Shown here: in pieces, positions 1 to 7,087 of the stretch
How the letters are laid out: each line of letters opens with the position of its first letter
How positions within the stretch are numbered: position 1 is the stretch's first letter
Source: Legionella genomosp. 1
GTDB taxonomy: Bacteria; Pseudomonadota; Gammaproteobacteria; Legionellales; Legionellaceae
DNA length: 12,243 nt
Reading direction: 5' to 3'
NCBI GenBank assembly: GCA_945867185.1
Contig: CAMBHM010000025.1
Location: forward strand, 1-12,243
Notes under the pieces: generated by a model
Seen by the model: only the letters and a program-made list of their open reading frames with translations
The model's database searches: none
Told to the model about the DNA's origin: nothing
Program-made: the position numbers and the translations under genes

Positions 1-253
1 GCGCTCTCGTTTGAGCGGGGGGTTGGTGGTGCAAGTGCCTGAATTGCAAGACAACGATAAGATCAAAAGTCTGCGTCTTTATGCAAACAAACGTGGGTTT
101 GACATGCCAGAAAGTGTCGGCCAATTTTTACTGTCCCGATGTGCTCGTAACATGCATGATCTACACGCGTTGCTCAACCGATTGGATGAAGCGTCTCTGC
201 GCGCGCAACGAAGAATCACCATTCCATTTGTGAAGCATATTTTGGATTTATGA
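1..253 (+). CDS. hda: DnaA regulatory inactivator Hda, C-terminal part (5' end outside window)
   Basis: Hda is an AAA+ protein related to DnaA. With the DNA-loaded sliding clamp it stimulates hydrolysis of DnaA-bound ATP and so prevents re-initiation of replication. Only the last 83 codons are present, read in frame from base 2 to the TGA at 251-253. The frame is already open at base 2 (R-S-R-L-S-G-G...), so the TTG at 11 is not a real start. The segment matches the end of the Hda AAA+ domain and its C-terminal helical lid: a R-G-F-(D/E)-(M/L)-P-E motif, then V-G-Q-F-L-L-S-R, then L-N-R-L-D-E-A-S, ending in the characteristic I-P-F-V-K-x-I-L-x-L. Full-length DnaA is unlikely because no C-terminal helix-turn-helix (domain IV) follows. 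The identification rests on remembered similarity to E. coli Hda. Confidence 0.9.
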   Translation, partial: RSRLSGGLVVQVPELQDNDKIKSLRLYANKRGFDMPESVGQFLLSRCARNMHDLHALLNRLDEASLRAQRRITIPFVKHILDL

Positions 254-401
254 CACTGGAGTCGACTCAATGGGATCAAGTTTCCAGCATCAAGATTTGC
301 AATGACAACTTATGATTTAATTGTAGGCGTTGAAGGCCTATCCGAGTGATCCTCACGCGCTGTTTTGGCAATCTCACGCAGTAGAGTATAGACGCGTTTT
401 T

Positions 402-1853
402 CTAAAAACGAAGCAGCCGAGTCAATCGAGGAGAGAGACACCATAGACAAGCCGCAATACCTAAGGTGACCAACCCAATGGTAAGGAAGACGTGGGTATA
501 GAGGAACAAAGAGTCTAGGCCAGGGGTTAGGGTTTTAGGTAGCGCAGTATAAGACGCGACGGAGGCACCAAGAAAGCCTGCGGCGGAGGAGGTTAGAAAC
601 CACATGCCCATGACAAACCCACCGATGTGTTTAGGAACGAGCTCGGCGACCATGGCAACGCCTAAGGCCGATACCAATAATTCACCTAAACTTTGAAAGA
701 AATAGCTGGCGACAAGCCATCCGACTGATACCATGCCGCTTGGATCGTGAACAAATCGAGCGCCAAACAGTAAGGTGAAGCTGATGCCACAACAGGTCAT
801 TCCCAATGCGAATTTATAAGGAATAGGAAAGATTATCCCTAATCGATCTAGTGTGGAATAGCCGTAAGCCAAAAGAGGGCTCAAGGTGATGATCCAGATG
901 GGATTTAAGGCCTGAAAACTTTGCGCATCGATTGACAATCCAAAAATGGTAGAGGAGAGGACGTTATGGACTGCAAACAAATTTAAAGAAGTAGGCATCT
1001 GTTGATAGAGGGTAAAAAAGACAATGGCCTCGAGCATTAAAATCAGTGCTAGCCCCATTCGGCGACAGGACAGTCGTTGTTCACGATACATGAGGAGTGC
1101 ATAAAAAACCAGCACAATAAGGGTGATCCCTGTGAGTAAATATTTCGCCATCAGGACGTTTTGTAAGAGATAACTGGATAACAACGTGGCGCCCCCGATG
1201 CCTAGAATCACAAGCCCCCACTGCCATGGGCGATTTGGGCTGGTGTCTGTAGGGGTCTTAATGAGCGTCAGATGGTGATGTTGATAGCTGTACTGAGCAA
1301 GGCCTAACAAAATACCTAAAAAACTTGTAAAAAAAGCATAAGAATACCCATAGGATTTTGCAAGCTGGGGGCCTATGAATAAGGCTGCTATAGAGCCTAA
1401 GTTAATGGCCATGTAATAGAGGGTAAAGGCGCCATGAAGGCGAGGATCTTGATCGTCATAGCATTTAGACAGCAAACTCGCCGGGTTCGCTTTGAACAAC
1501 CCATTGCCCACGCAAATCAATCCCAAGGCATAAAAAACATAAGGTTTAGAGACCAATGCCAAGGAAAGATAACCGAGTGCCAGTACGAGGAGTCCAAGGA
1601 TTAAGGTTCGTTGGGTTCCTAAGACATGATCGCCCAAATACCCACCGATAGCGACCATGCCGTAGACTAAGGCAAAGAAAGCACCAAAGGTATGGTAGGC
1701 CATCTCATCGCTGAACCCTAGAAAACGAATGAAATAGAGGGCAAGAATGCCTTGAACTGTGTAATATCCAAAACGCTCCCAGACTTCTATCATGAAAATC
1801 ATGGGGAAAGCGCGCGGTTGGTTCTGAAATAAAGATCGGTTTAACCTTGCCAT
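402..1853 (-). CDS. proton-dependent di/tripeptide transporter, POT (PTR2) family
   Basis: This is an inner-membrane major-facilitator protein of the proton-coupled oligopeptide transporter family, predicted to import di- and tripeptides with protons. It has 483 residues, close to E. coli DtpA/DtpB (about 490-500). The POT proton-coupling motif ExxERFxYY is intact at residues 23-31 (E-V-W-E-R-F-G-Y-Y). The first PTR2 signature is seen around 70-83 (G-G-Y-L-G-D...G-T-Q-R-T), G-N-G-L-F-K-A-N-P at 116-124, and the second PTR2 signature F-T-L-Y-Y-M-A-I-N-L-G-S at 143-154. Hydrophobic segments follow one another along the whole length, as expected for 12-14 helices. The ATG at 1853 is preceded only by a weak purine-rich site (GGCGGG/GGTAGG). 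The gene is divergent from the phospholipase gene. Exact substrate preference cannot be read from the sequence, so no symbol is given. Confidence 0.93.
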   Translation of the reverse strand: MARLNRSLFQNQPRAFPMIFMIEVWERFGYYTVQGILALYFIRFLGFSDEMAYHTFGAFFALVYGMVAIGGYLGDHVLGTQRTLILGLLVLALGYLSLALVSKPYVFYALGLICVGNGLFKANPASLLSKCYDDQDPRLHGAFTLYYMAINLGSIAALFIGPQLAKSYGYSYAFFTSFLGILLGLAQYSYQHHHLTLIKTPTDTSPNRPWQWGLVILGIGGATLLSSYLLQNVLMAKYLLTGITLIVLVFYALLMYREQRLSCRRMGLALILMLEAIVFFTLYQQMPTSLNLFAVHNVLSSTIFGLSIDAQSFQALNPIWIITLSPLLAYGYSTLDRLGIIFPIPYKFALGMTCCGISFTLLFGARFVHDPSGMVSVGWLVASYFFQSLGELLVSALGVAMVAELVPKHIGGFVMGMWFLTSSAAGFLGASVASYTALPKTLTPGLDSLFLYTHVFLTIGLVTLGIAACLWCLSPRLTRLLRF

Positions 1854-1880
1854 CCTACCCGCCAGTCAACTATATTCCTC

Positions 1881-1890
1881 ACTATAATAC
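1881..1890 (+). promoter_or_regulatory. -10 box for the phospholipase gene in a 57-bp divergent intergenic region
   Basis: A perfect TATAAT lies at 1883-1888 in the 57-bp gap between the divergent transporter and phospholipase genes. A transcript starting about 7 bases downstream would have a leader of only about 15 nt before the ATG at 1911, and no Shine-Dalgarno-like purine run is visible there. The -35 is poor: the hexamer with 17-bp spacing is CGCCAG. For the opposite strand the best -10 candidate is TATAGT (complement of 1869-1874), with a weak TTTAAC -35. The two promoters would nearly overlap, so coordinated or competing transcription is possible. Confidence 0.45.
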
Positions 1891-1910
1891 GTTAAAAACA
1901 AATAGTCATC

Positions 1911-3020
1911 ATGGCAAAAATAGCCCTCTATCTTGCCGGCGGTGGTGCCCGAGGGGCCTATCAGGCCGGCGTTCTGAAAGCCCTAGGCCAGATCTTGCAA
2001 TTAAAAAAGCTTCCTTTTGCAATGGTAAGCGGTGTCAGCATTGGGTGCATCAATGCAGCCATCATTGCACAACACGCAGATGACTTGGGTGCGGGTATCG
2101 AAAAACTGGAGGAATTATGGCGGACTGTTTGCTGCGAGAAAATTTTTAATTCCAGTAATTTTCAATTAAGTAAGTCTGTTTTACGTAATCTGAGTCATCT
2201 GTGGATCAATCAACGGCAAACAGGGCACCTGCTTGATACAACCCCCTTGCATCAGTTTATCAGTGACAACATCGATTTTGAAAAAATCAGGACTAATATT
2301 GCAAACAAGCAGTTGGAAACCATGGAGGTTATTAGCAACTGTTATGAAACGCAACAAACCATTTCCTTTTATCAACACGATGAGCCTGATTTTGAAGATT
2401 GGGAATATCCACGGCATGTCAGTCAGCGTGCACTCATTGGAAAAGAACATCTGCTGGCCTCGAGCGCTTTGCCGTTGTTTTTCCCAACGGTTCGAATCGA
2501 TGGCTTTCATTATGGGGATGGAGGCATGGGATTGGTGGCTCCTTTACGAGGTGCTGTGCGATTTAATGTGGAGAAAATCCTGATCATTGGTACGCGTCAA
2601 CTGCCCGTTTTCCCGGTGGCTGAAAAATTGCGTAATGGCGATATTGGATTTGCCCATATTCTGGGCAATATGTTAAACGGATTGTTTTTAGACAATCTAG
2701 ATCGCGATATTGAAATGGTCAATCGGATGAATGACATATCCGAATTATTGTCCATGTGGAAAAAACGCAGGTCGCCGTGGCGACCTATTGAAACCCTGTA
2801 TTTAAGGCCCAGTGCCAATTTGTCTGAAATGGCGCAATTACAATATCAAAGCATGCCCGCTTTGCTGCGGTTTTTGCTGAATATTCTAGGCGCGCAAAGT
2901 CACTCAGGCGATCTATTAAGTTTTTTGTTATTTGAGAAAGAGTATACGTGTCAATTGGTCGAGTTAGGCTACGAGGACACCTTGGCATCCTCGGAGAGAA
3001 TATTGGCTTTTTTTAGCTAG
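1911..3020 (+). CDS. patatin-like phospholipase / acyl hydrolase
   Basis: This is a serine acyl hydrolase of the patatin family, which cleaves ester-linked fatty acids from phospholipids or related lipids with a Ser-Asp dyad. All core elements are visible. The glycine-rich oxyanion loop G-G-G-A-R-G is at residues 10-15. The nucleophile elbow G-V-S-I-G is at 41-45, giving Ser43. The catalytic aspartate is in D-G-G at 203-205, preceded by the usual A-S-S-A-L-P-L-F-F-P segment. The protein has 369 residues; the patatin core fills about the first 240, and the rest is an uncharacterised C-terminal extension. No signal peptide is evident, because the N-terminus goes straight into the first beta strand, so it is probably cytoplasmic or delivered by a non-Sec route. 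Some intracellular pathogens secrete patatins as virulence factors, but nothing here shows that. The ATG at 1911 is chosen because the oxyanion loop lies the usual short distance after it. Confidence 0.93.
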   Translation: MAKIALYLAGGGARGAYQAGVLKALGQILQLKKLPFAMVSGVSIGCINAAIIAQHADDLGAGIEKLEELWRTVCCEKIFNSSNFQLSKSVLRNLSHLWINQRQTGHLLDTTPLHQFISDNIDFEKIRTNIANKQLETMEVISNCYETQQTISFYQHDEPDFEDWEYPRHVSQRALIGKEHLLASSALPLFFPTVRIDGFHYGDGGMGLVAPLRGAVRFNVEKILIIGTRQLPVFPVAEKLRNGDIGFAHILGNMLNGLFLDNLDRDIEMVNRMNDISELLSMWKKRRSPWRPIETLYLRPSANLSEMAQLQYQSMPALLRFLLNILGAQSHSGDLLSFLLFEKEYTCQLVELGYEDTLASSERILAFFS

Positions 3021-3514
3021 TGTTTACCATGAATGGCTACATGCAGATCAGGCAACTGTCCAAATAAAAAGGCTACTTCGGCTACCAAACACAAGGGTGC
3101 GATTAAGGTTTGCCATAAGATCTCGGTTGTGGCAGGACGCTTTCCTTCAACAAGTATACCAACGAGCTGTAAGCCTGCACCTAACACCAATAGTATTACA
3201 AAGGACCATATGGCAAAACAAGTAGGGCCCTTGTCAGTGAAAAAATGAGCGACTAAAAGCAGCAACAGTAACAGGGGTGTGAGGATGAGGGCGAGACGCC
3301 AATTTAAGCGAGCGTAGTGGCCTATCAACCCTAAGGTTACTAAGTAGGCTAGGTTCAAAGAACATACGCCAATGATAACGATGTGGATAAAGCCTAATAG
3401 TATCATCCCGGATAGTAAGAGCAAGGGGATCCCAACCATGTGTGTATAGCGAGAGACGGGATGTTGATGGGAAGCGGCATAACACTGTGCTTGTTCAATA
3501 AACGGGATCATCAC
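3017..3514 (-). CDS. DUF962 / Mpo1-like small membrane protein
   Basis: The family includes yeast Mpo1, an ER iron-dependent dioxygenase acting on 2-hydroxy fatty acids; the role of bacterial members is largely undefined. Visible family marks are the N-terminal Y-A-A-S-H-Q-H-P...H-M-V-G-I-P segment at residues 12-30 (His16, His18, His25), then about four hydrophobic segments, then the Q-L-V-G-x-x-V-E-G-K-R-P-A block and a closing L-I-A-P-L...A-E-V-A-F. Most family members have Gly-His in the Q-x-x-G-H-x-x-E block; here the His is replaced by Ile, which may affect metal binding. The protein has 165 residues if started at GTG 3514, or 164 from the adjacent ATG at 3511. An AGGA (complement of 3521-3524) lies 6 or 9 bases upstream, which suits either. 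The gene begins 18 bases after aroE and is probably co-transcribed with it. Its stop overlaps the phospholipase stop inside the sequence CTAG. Confidence 0.8.
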   Translation of the reverse strand: MMIPFIEQAQCYAASHQHPVSRYTHMVGIPLLLLSGMILLGFIHIVIIGVCSLNLAYLVTLGLIGHYARLNWRLALILTPLLLLLLLVAHFFTDKGPTCFAIWSFVILLVLGAGLQLVGILVEGKRPATTEILWQTLIAPLCLVAEVAFLFGQLPDLHVAIHGKH

Positions 3515-3532
3515 GTAACGTCCTATGTTGGT

Positions 3533-4354
3533 TCAGTCTCTGCCAACATAACATATTTTTTTTAGCCACTGCAAGACGGGTTCGGTATTCGGCATGATCC
3601 CATGCCAGATGTAAAAAGCAGCTGCTGCTTGTTCAACCAACATTCCTAAACCATCGTAAGCGGTGCAAGCATGGCGTCGTGCCCAGGCAACAAAAGGCGT
3701 TTCTCCTTGTTGTTGGTAGCTAAGATCATAACAAAGGGGGCGGTGTTGTAAGAGGGTATCCGGTAAGACGAGGGAGGTGCCCTGCAGGCCGGCTGAAGTG
3801 GCATTGATGAGTAGATCGCAGGGGAGATCTGCTGGCAGTGCATCGAAGGTGCATAACAGGGCACTGGGGTGATCTGCTATGAGTGGCTGAGCATTCTTTT
3901 CGGATCGGGCAACCAATGTCACACGTGCAGGATGGGCTGCAAGTAACGGTCCTAGTACGCCTCGGGCAGCGCCTCCTGAGCCCAGCAATACCACTGATTG
4001 ATCGCTGAGGGAGAGATATCGAGATAAGTCTTTCAGTAAGCCAACTCCATCGGTGTTATCAGCATGAAGGCATCCGGATTCCATCCACAACGTGTTTGCG
4101 GCTTTGGCTGCCGCACATCGTGCTGAGGGGTATTGGCTCATTGTAAAAGCTTGTTGTTTGCAAGGTAAGGTGATATTTAATCCGAGACCCTCTTGTTTAA
4201 AAAAGGCGGTAACTTGCGCCTCAAAGTGTAGGGGATCTACTTTTATTTTTTCATAACATAGGGATAAGCCTGTTTGTTCGGCGAATCGTTGATGGATGAG
4301 AGGAGAAAGGCTGTGATCAATCGGATGACCCATCACAGCACATCGAATACCCAT
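3533..4354 (-). CDS. aroE: shikimate dehydrogenase (NADP)
   Basis: AroE reduces 3-dehydroshikimate to shikimate with NADPH, the fourth step of the chorismate pathway for aromatic amino acids, in the cytoplasm. The protein has 273 residues, as expected for AroE. The substrate domain begins with G-H-P-I-D-H-S-L-S-P at 9-18. The catalytic lysine is Lys66 in N-I-T-L-P-C-K. Asn87 (A-A-N-T) and Asp102 (A-D-N-T-D-G-V-G) complete the active site. The NADP-binding loop G-S-G-G-A-A-R-G is at 125-132, followed later by N-A-T-S-A-G and a C-terminal G-L-G-M-L-V-E-Q-A-A. The residue before the catalytic Lys is Cys, where many homologues carry His, Phe or Tyr; this is unlikely to abolish activity. The ATG at 4354 lies 3 bases after the pepN stop with no clear ribosome binding site, suggesting translational coupling to pepN. 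Confidence 0.96.
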   Translation of the reverse strand: MGIRCAVMGHPIDHSLSPLIHQRFAEQTGLSLCYEKIKVDPLHFEAQVTAFFKQEGLGLNITLPCKQQAFTMSQYPSARCAAAKAANTLWMESGCLHADNTDGVGLLKDLSRYLSLSDQSVVLLGSGGAARGVLGPLLAAHPARVTLVARSEKNAQPLIADHPSALLCTFDALPADLPCDLLINATSAGLQGTSLVLPDTLLQHRPLCYDLSYQQQGETPFVAWARRHACTAYDGLGMLVEQAAAAFYIWHGIMPNTEPVLQWLKKICYVGRD

Positions 4355-4357
4355 CGG

Positions 4358-6940
4358 TTAATTCGCCAAACTTTTTGTAACGAGCTCACGCAGATCACGG
4401 GATAACGTACTGCTTGATAATCGTGTGAGTTGTTGTTTGATGAGTGTTTGTCTTGGTGCATTGAGGCGTTGCCACCGAGTGAAGGGGGTAGCAAGGCGCG
4501 CTGCAATTTGCGGATTAATGGCATCGATGTTGAGTAAGAGATCGGTTAAAAAAGCGTACCCACTGCCGTCTACGGCATGAAACTGGCGCGGATTGCCTTC
4601 TGTAAATGCACCAATCAGCGCACGGACTTTGTTTGGATTTTTTAGTGTGAAGGCAGGATGTTGTAAGAGTCTTCTTACACGCGATAAAGTATCAGGTTGT
4701 TCGCAACTTGCTTGTAAGGAGAACCACTTATCGAGCACCAAATCGTCCTGTTTCCATTGTTGATAGAAGCCGTCAACAGCCTTCTCCCTTATATGTGGAT
4801 CAGTGCTGTTTACGAGTAAAGCGAAACTTGCCAATTGGTCGGTCATGGTTTTGGCTTGTTCAAATTGTTGTGTGCAAAGCGGTAAGGCGATTTTTTCATC
4901 GCCTTTCATCATGAGCCGTAAGCAGAGGTTACGCAATTGTCTGCGTGAATAGGCAGCTGCATGCATGGCGTGATCTTCTGTTTGCCAAAGGCGGTGATAC
5001 AGCGTGGAGATCTCGGTCAGTAACGCAAGTCCTAAGGTCTTTTGAAAGAAAAGTCGGGCCTTTTCTAAGCGTTCCACATCGATGTCAGGACATGATACGG
5101 CGAGATCGTTAAACCCAGGGGGAGTGAGTAATACCGCCCGAAGTGCCGCATCGCGCACATCGTCTAACAAAATGTGTTGGTAGGCTAGAACAAGGGCTTC
5201 TGGAAGAGCCCATGTTTCTTCTGGGGTATGGTAACAAGTGAAAATAGCTTCTCGTGCCAATTGTTCTGCTGCATACCACTGTGCATAGCCATCGGTTTCA
5301 AACCGTAGCAATGCCAAATAGTCTTGGGTACTGAGATCTTGTTGTAACAGGATTGGGGCTGAAAAATCACGTAATAAAGAGACCAAGGGTTTCTCGGGTA
5401 GATTATCAAAGTGAAACTCTTGAGAGGCTGCTTGCAAGGCTAATACATCGTGTGCGAGGGGAATTCGTTCGCCTGTTGCCGTGAATAATGCGACGCGCAC
5501 TGGAATATGGAATGGTTCTTTTTTTAGACACTCAGGCGTTGGTGGGCAAGTTTGTGAGAGCGTCAGGGTTAGTCTGCCTTTCGTATAGTGGCTTTTTACC
5601 GTGACCACAGGGGTTCCTGCTTGACTATACCATCGTTTGAATTGGGTAAAATCAACCCCATTGGCGTCTTCCATCGCAGCGACAAAATCATTGATGGTCA
5701 CGGCTTGCCCATCATGGCGCATAAAATAGAGATCCATGCCGCGACGAAAGCCTTCTTTTCCCAGTAAGGTCTGTTGCATACGAATGACTTCCGCCCCTTT
5801 GTTATAAACGGTGGCGGTGTAAAAATTATTGATTTCTTGGTAGGACTCAGGACGCACAGGATGTGCCATGCTACCGGCATCTTCTGCGAACTGGGTGTTT
5901 CGAAGGAGTTTCACATCTAGAATGCGATATACTTCTCTTGAGTTCATGTCGCGTGAAAATTCTTGATCACGAAATACGGTCAAGCCCTCTTTTAAGCTCA
6001 ACTGAAACCAATCGCGACAGGTGATGCGGTTACCGGTCCAGTTGTGAAAATATTCATGTCCGACAACGCCTTCAATGTCGGAATAGTCTTGATCGGTTGC
6101 TGTATCGGGGCGTGCTAAGATGTACTTGGAATTGAAGATATTCAAGCCCTTATTTTCCATGGCACCCATATTGAAGTCACTCACAGCGACTATCATGAAT
6201 ACATCGAGATCGTACTCTCGGCCATATTCTTGCTCATCCCAACGCATGGCCTTCTTTAAGGAGGCCATGGCGTGAACACAGGCCTTTTCATGTCCTGGTT
6301 CTACATAGATGCTCAGTGCAATCGTTCGCCCACTCATGGTTACAAATTGATCACGAAGACAAGTGAGATCGCCTGCAACCAAGGCGAATAAATAAGATGG
6401 TTTTTTAAAGGGATCATGCCACTCGACCCAGTGTCGACCATTTGGTGCATCGCCTTGCGCGCGTAAATTACCATTAGATAGCAAGACGGGATAGTGTTTC
6501 TTATCTGCAGTGATACGCGTGGTATAGGTTGCTAAGACGTCTGAGCGATCGAGAAAGAAGGTGATCCGGCGAAAGCCATGGGGTTCGCACTGGGTACAAA
6601 ACAAATGATTGGAACGATACAAGCCTGATAATACGGTGTTGTCTTGAGGCCGAATGGCCGTGACAACGGTTAAGGTAAGATGATCAGGGCACTCCGGGAG
6701 GATAAGATCGCCATCAACCAGTTGATAGGCTGACTCCTCTAATGGCAGGTCATTCATATGAATGCTGATGAGTTCAAGCGTATCGCCATATAAACGCAGT
6801 TCACCGGGGTGTTGACGTTGCAATTGCATGCGACTAGAGATCAGTGCTTTGTCCTCAAATAAGTCAAAGGATAAATCGACGGTGGTCGCTGTGAAAGATG
6901 CTGGTTGATAGTCTTTAAGATAAATTGTGGTGGCTGACAT
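4358..6940 (-). CDS. pepN: aminopeptidase N (M1 family zinc metallopeptidase)
   Basis: PepN removes N-terminal residues from peptides in the cytoplasm and is a main peptidase in the last steps of protein turnover and in use of imported peptides. The protein has 860 residues (E. coli PepN has 870). The zinc-binding motif H-E-Y-F-H is at residues 295-299, with the third ligand Glu318 in L-K-E-G-L 19 residues after the second histidine, all intact. The substrate-recognition G-A-M-E-N motif lies about 35 residues upstream of the zinc site, and the catalytic tyrosine is expected in the Y-T-A-T-V-Y-N-K-G segment near residue 379. The C-terminal half is the helical domain typical of bacterial PepN. 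The ATG at 6940 is preceded by GGAG (complement of 6952-6955) at 11 bases. It is the first gene of a probable pepN-aroE-DUF962 transcript and is divergent from prkA. Confidence 0.97.
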   Translation of the reverse strand: MSATTIYLKDYQPASFTATTVDLSFDLFEDKALISSRMQLQRQHPGELRLYGDTLELISIHMNDLPLEESAYQLVDGDLILPECPDHLTLTVVTAIRPQDNTVLSGLYRSNHLFCTQCEPHGFRRITFFLDRSDVLATYTTRITADKKHYPVLLSNGNLRAQGDAPNGRHWVEWHDPFKKPSYLFALVAGDLTCLRDQFVTMSGRTIALSIYVEPGHEKACVHAMASLKKAMRWDEQEYGREYDLDVFMIVAVSDFNMGAMENKGLNIFNSKYILARPDTATDQDYSDIEGVVGHEYFHNWTGNRITCRDWFQLSLKEGLTVFRDQEFSRDMNSREVYRILDVKLLRNTQFAEDAGSMAHPVRPESYQEINNFYTATVYNKGAEVIRMQQTLLGKEGFRRGMDLYFMRHDGQAVTINDFVAAMEDANGVDFTQFKRWYSQAGTPVVTVKSHYTKGRLTLTLSQTCPPTPECLKKEPFHIPVRVALFTATGERIPLAHDVLALQAASQEFHFDNLPEKPLVSLLRDFSAPILLQQDLSTQDYLALLRFETDGYAQWYAAEQLAREAIFTCYHTPEETWALPEALVLAYQHILLDDVRDAALRAVLLTPPGFNDLAVSCPDIDVERLEKARLFFQKTLGLALLTEISTLYHRLWQTEDHAMHAAAYSRRQLRNLCLRLMMKGDEKIALPLCTQQFEQAKTMTDQLASFALLVNSTDPHIREKAVDGFYQQWKQDDLVLDKWFSLQASCEQPDTLSRVRRLLQHPAFTLKNPNKVRALIGAFTEGNPRQFHAVDGSGYAFLTDLLLNIDAINPQIAARLATPFTRWQRLNAPRQTLIKQQLTRLSSSTLSRDLRELVTKSLAN

Positions 6941-7014
6941 GGCTGTTACGTCTCCGTTATGATTCCACCGAGACTGTACACCAATGAGCCTTTTAAATAA
7001 ATATCATGCAGCCT

Positions 7015-7043
7015 GGTTCAATTGGTAAGAATTCGCCTATACT
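7015..7043 (+). promoter_or_regulatory. putative prkA promoter with sigma-S-like -10
   Basis: TATACT lies at 7038-7043 and is preceded by C at 7037, giving CTATACT. This matches the extended -10 preferred by the stationary-phase sigma factor RpoS (C at -13). A recognisable -35 is lacking: the best hexamers, GTTCAA at 7016-7021 or GGTTCA at 7015-7020, are poor, which also fits a sigma-S-type promoter. The expected start near 7050 leaves a leader of about 38 nt before the prkA ATG at 7088, with room for the ribosome binding site. The E. coli yeaGH operon is known to be induced in stationary phase under RpoS. Assignment here is inference from a single box. Confidence 0.45.
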
Positions 7044-7073
7044 GAAATAAGAGTTTGATTGTTACAGGGAATA

Positions 7074-7080
7074 GAGAGGA
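7074..7080 (+). promoter_or_regulatory. ribosome binding site that sets the prkA start
   Basis: GAGAGGA at 7074-7080 is a strong Shine-Dalgarno sequence 7 bases before the ATG at 7088. The longer open frame from the ATT/ATG-like region at 7055 would place this site inside the coding region, so 7088 is preferred. Confidence 0.8.
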
Positions 7081-7087
7081 TGACGGC

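Noticed and set aside
259..268. Palindrome GAGTCGACTC just after the hda stop.
   Set aside because: No loop and no T-tract; a 10-bp palindrome alone is weak evidence for any site.
324..340. Inverted repeat TAGGC...GCCTA as a terminator for hda.
   Set aside because: The stem is only 5 bp with a 7-base loop and has no T-run after it.
352..379. Direct repeat CTCACGC at 352-358 and 373-379, 21 bases apart, suggesting a regulator site.
   Set aside because: Only 7 bases each, located between the 3' ends of convergent genes where an operator is unlikely; chance is a sufficient explanation.
254..401. Possible remnant genes between hda and the transporter gene: short frames at 250-315 (21 codons, ATGA overlap with hda), 302-349 (15 codons) and 330-453.
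   Set aside because: All are short, have no good ribosome binding site and resemble nothing I recognise. Pseudogene debris is possible but cannot be supported without related genomes.
1847..2083. Open frame of 78 codons on the + strand overlapping the start of the phospholipase gene.
   Set aside because: It is an out-of-frame shadow of the phospholipase gene, whose own frame has all catalytic motifs.
6941..7054. pepN promoter on the minus strand (TTGAAC followed by TATTTA at 16-bp spacing).
   Set aside because: Only about half of each hexamer matches consensus, so it is too weak to list as a feature, although a pepN promoter must lie in or near this region.
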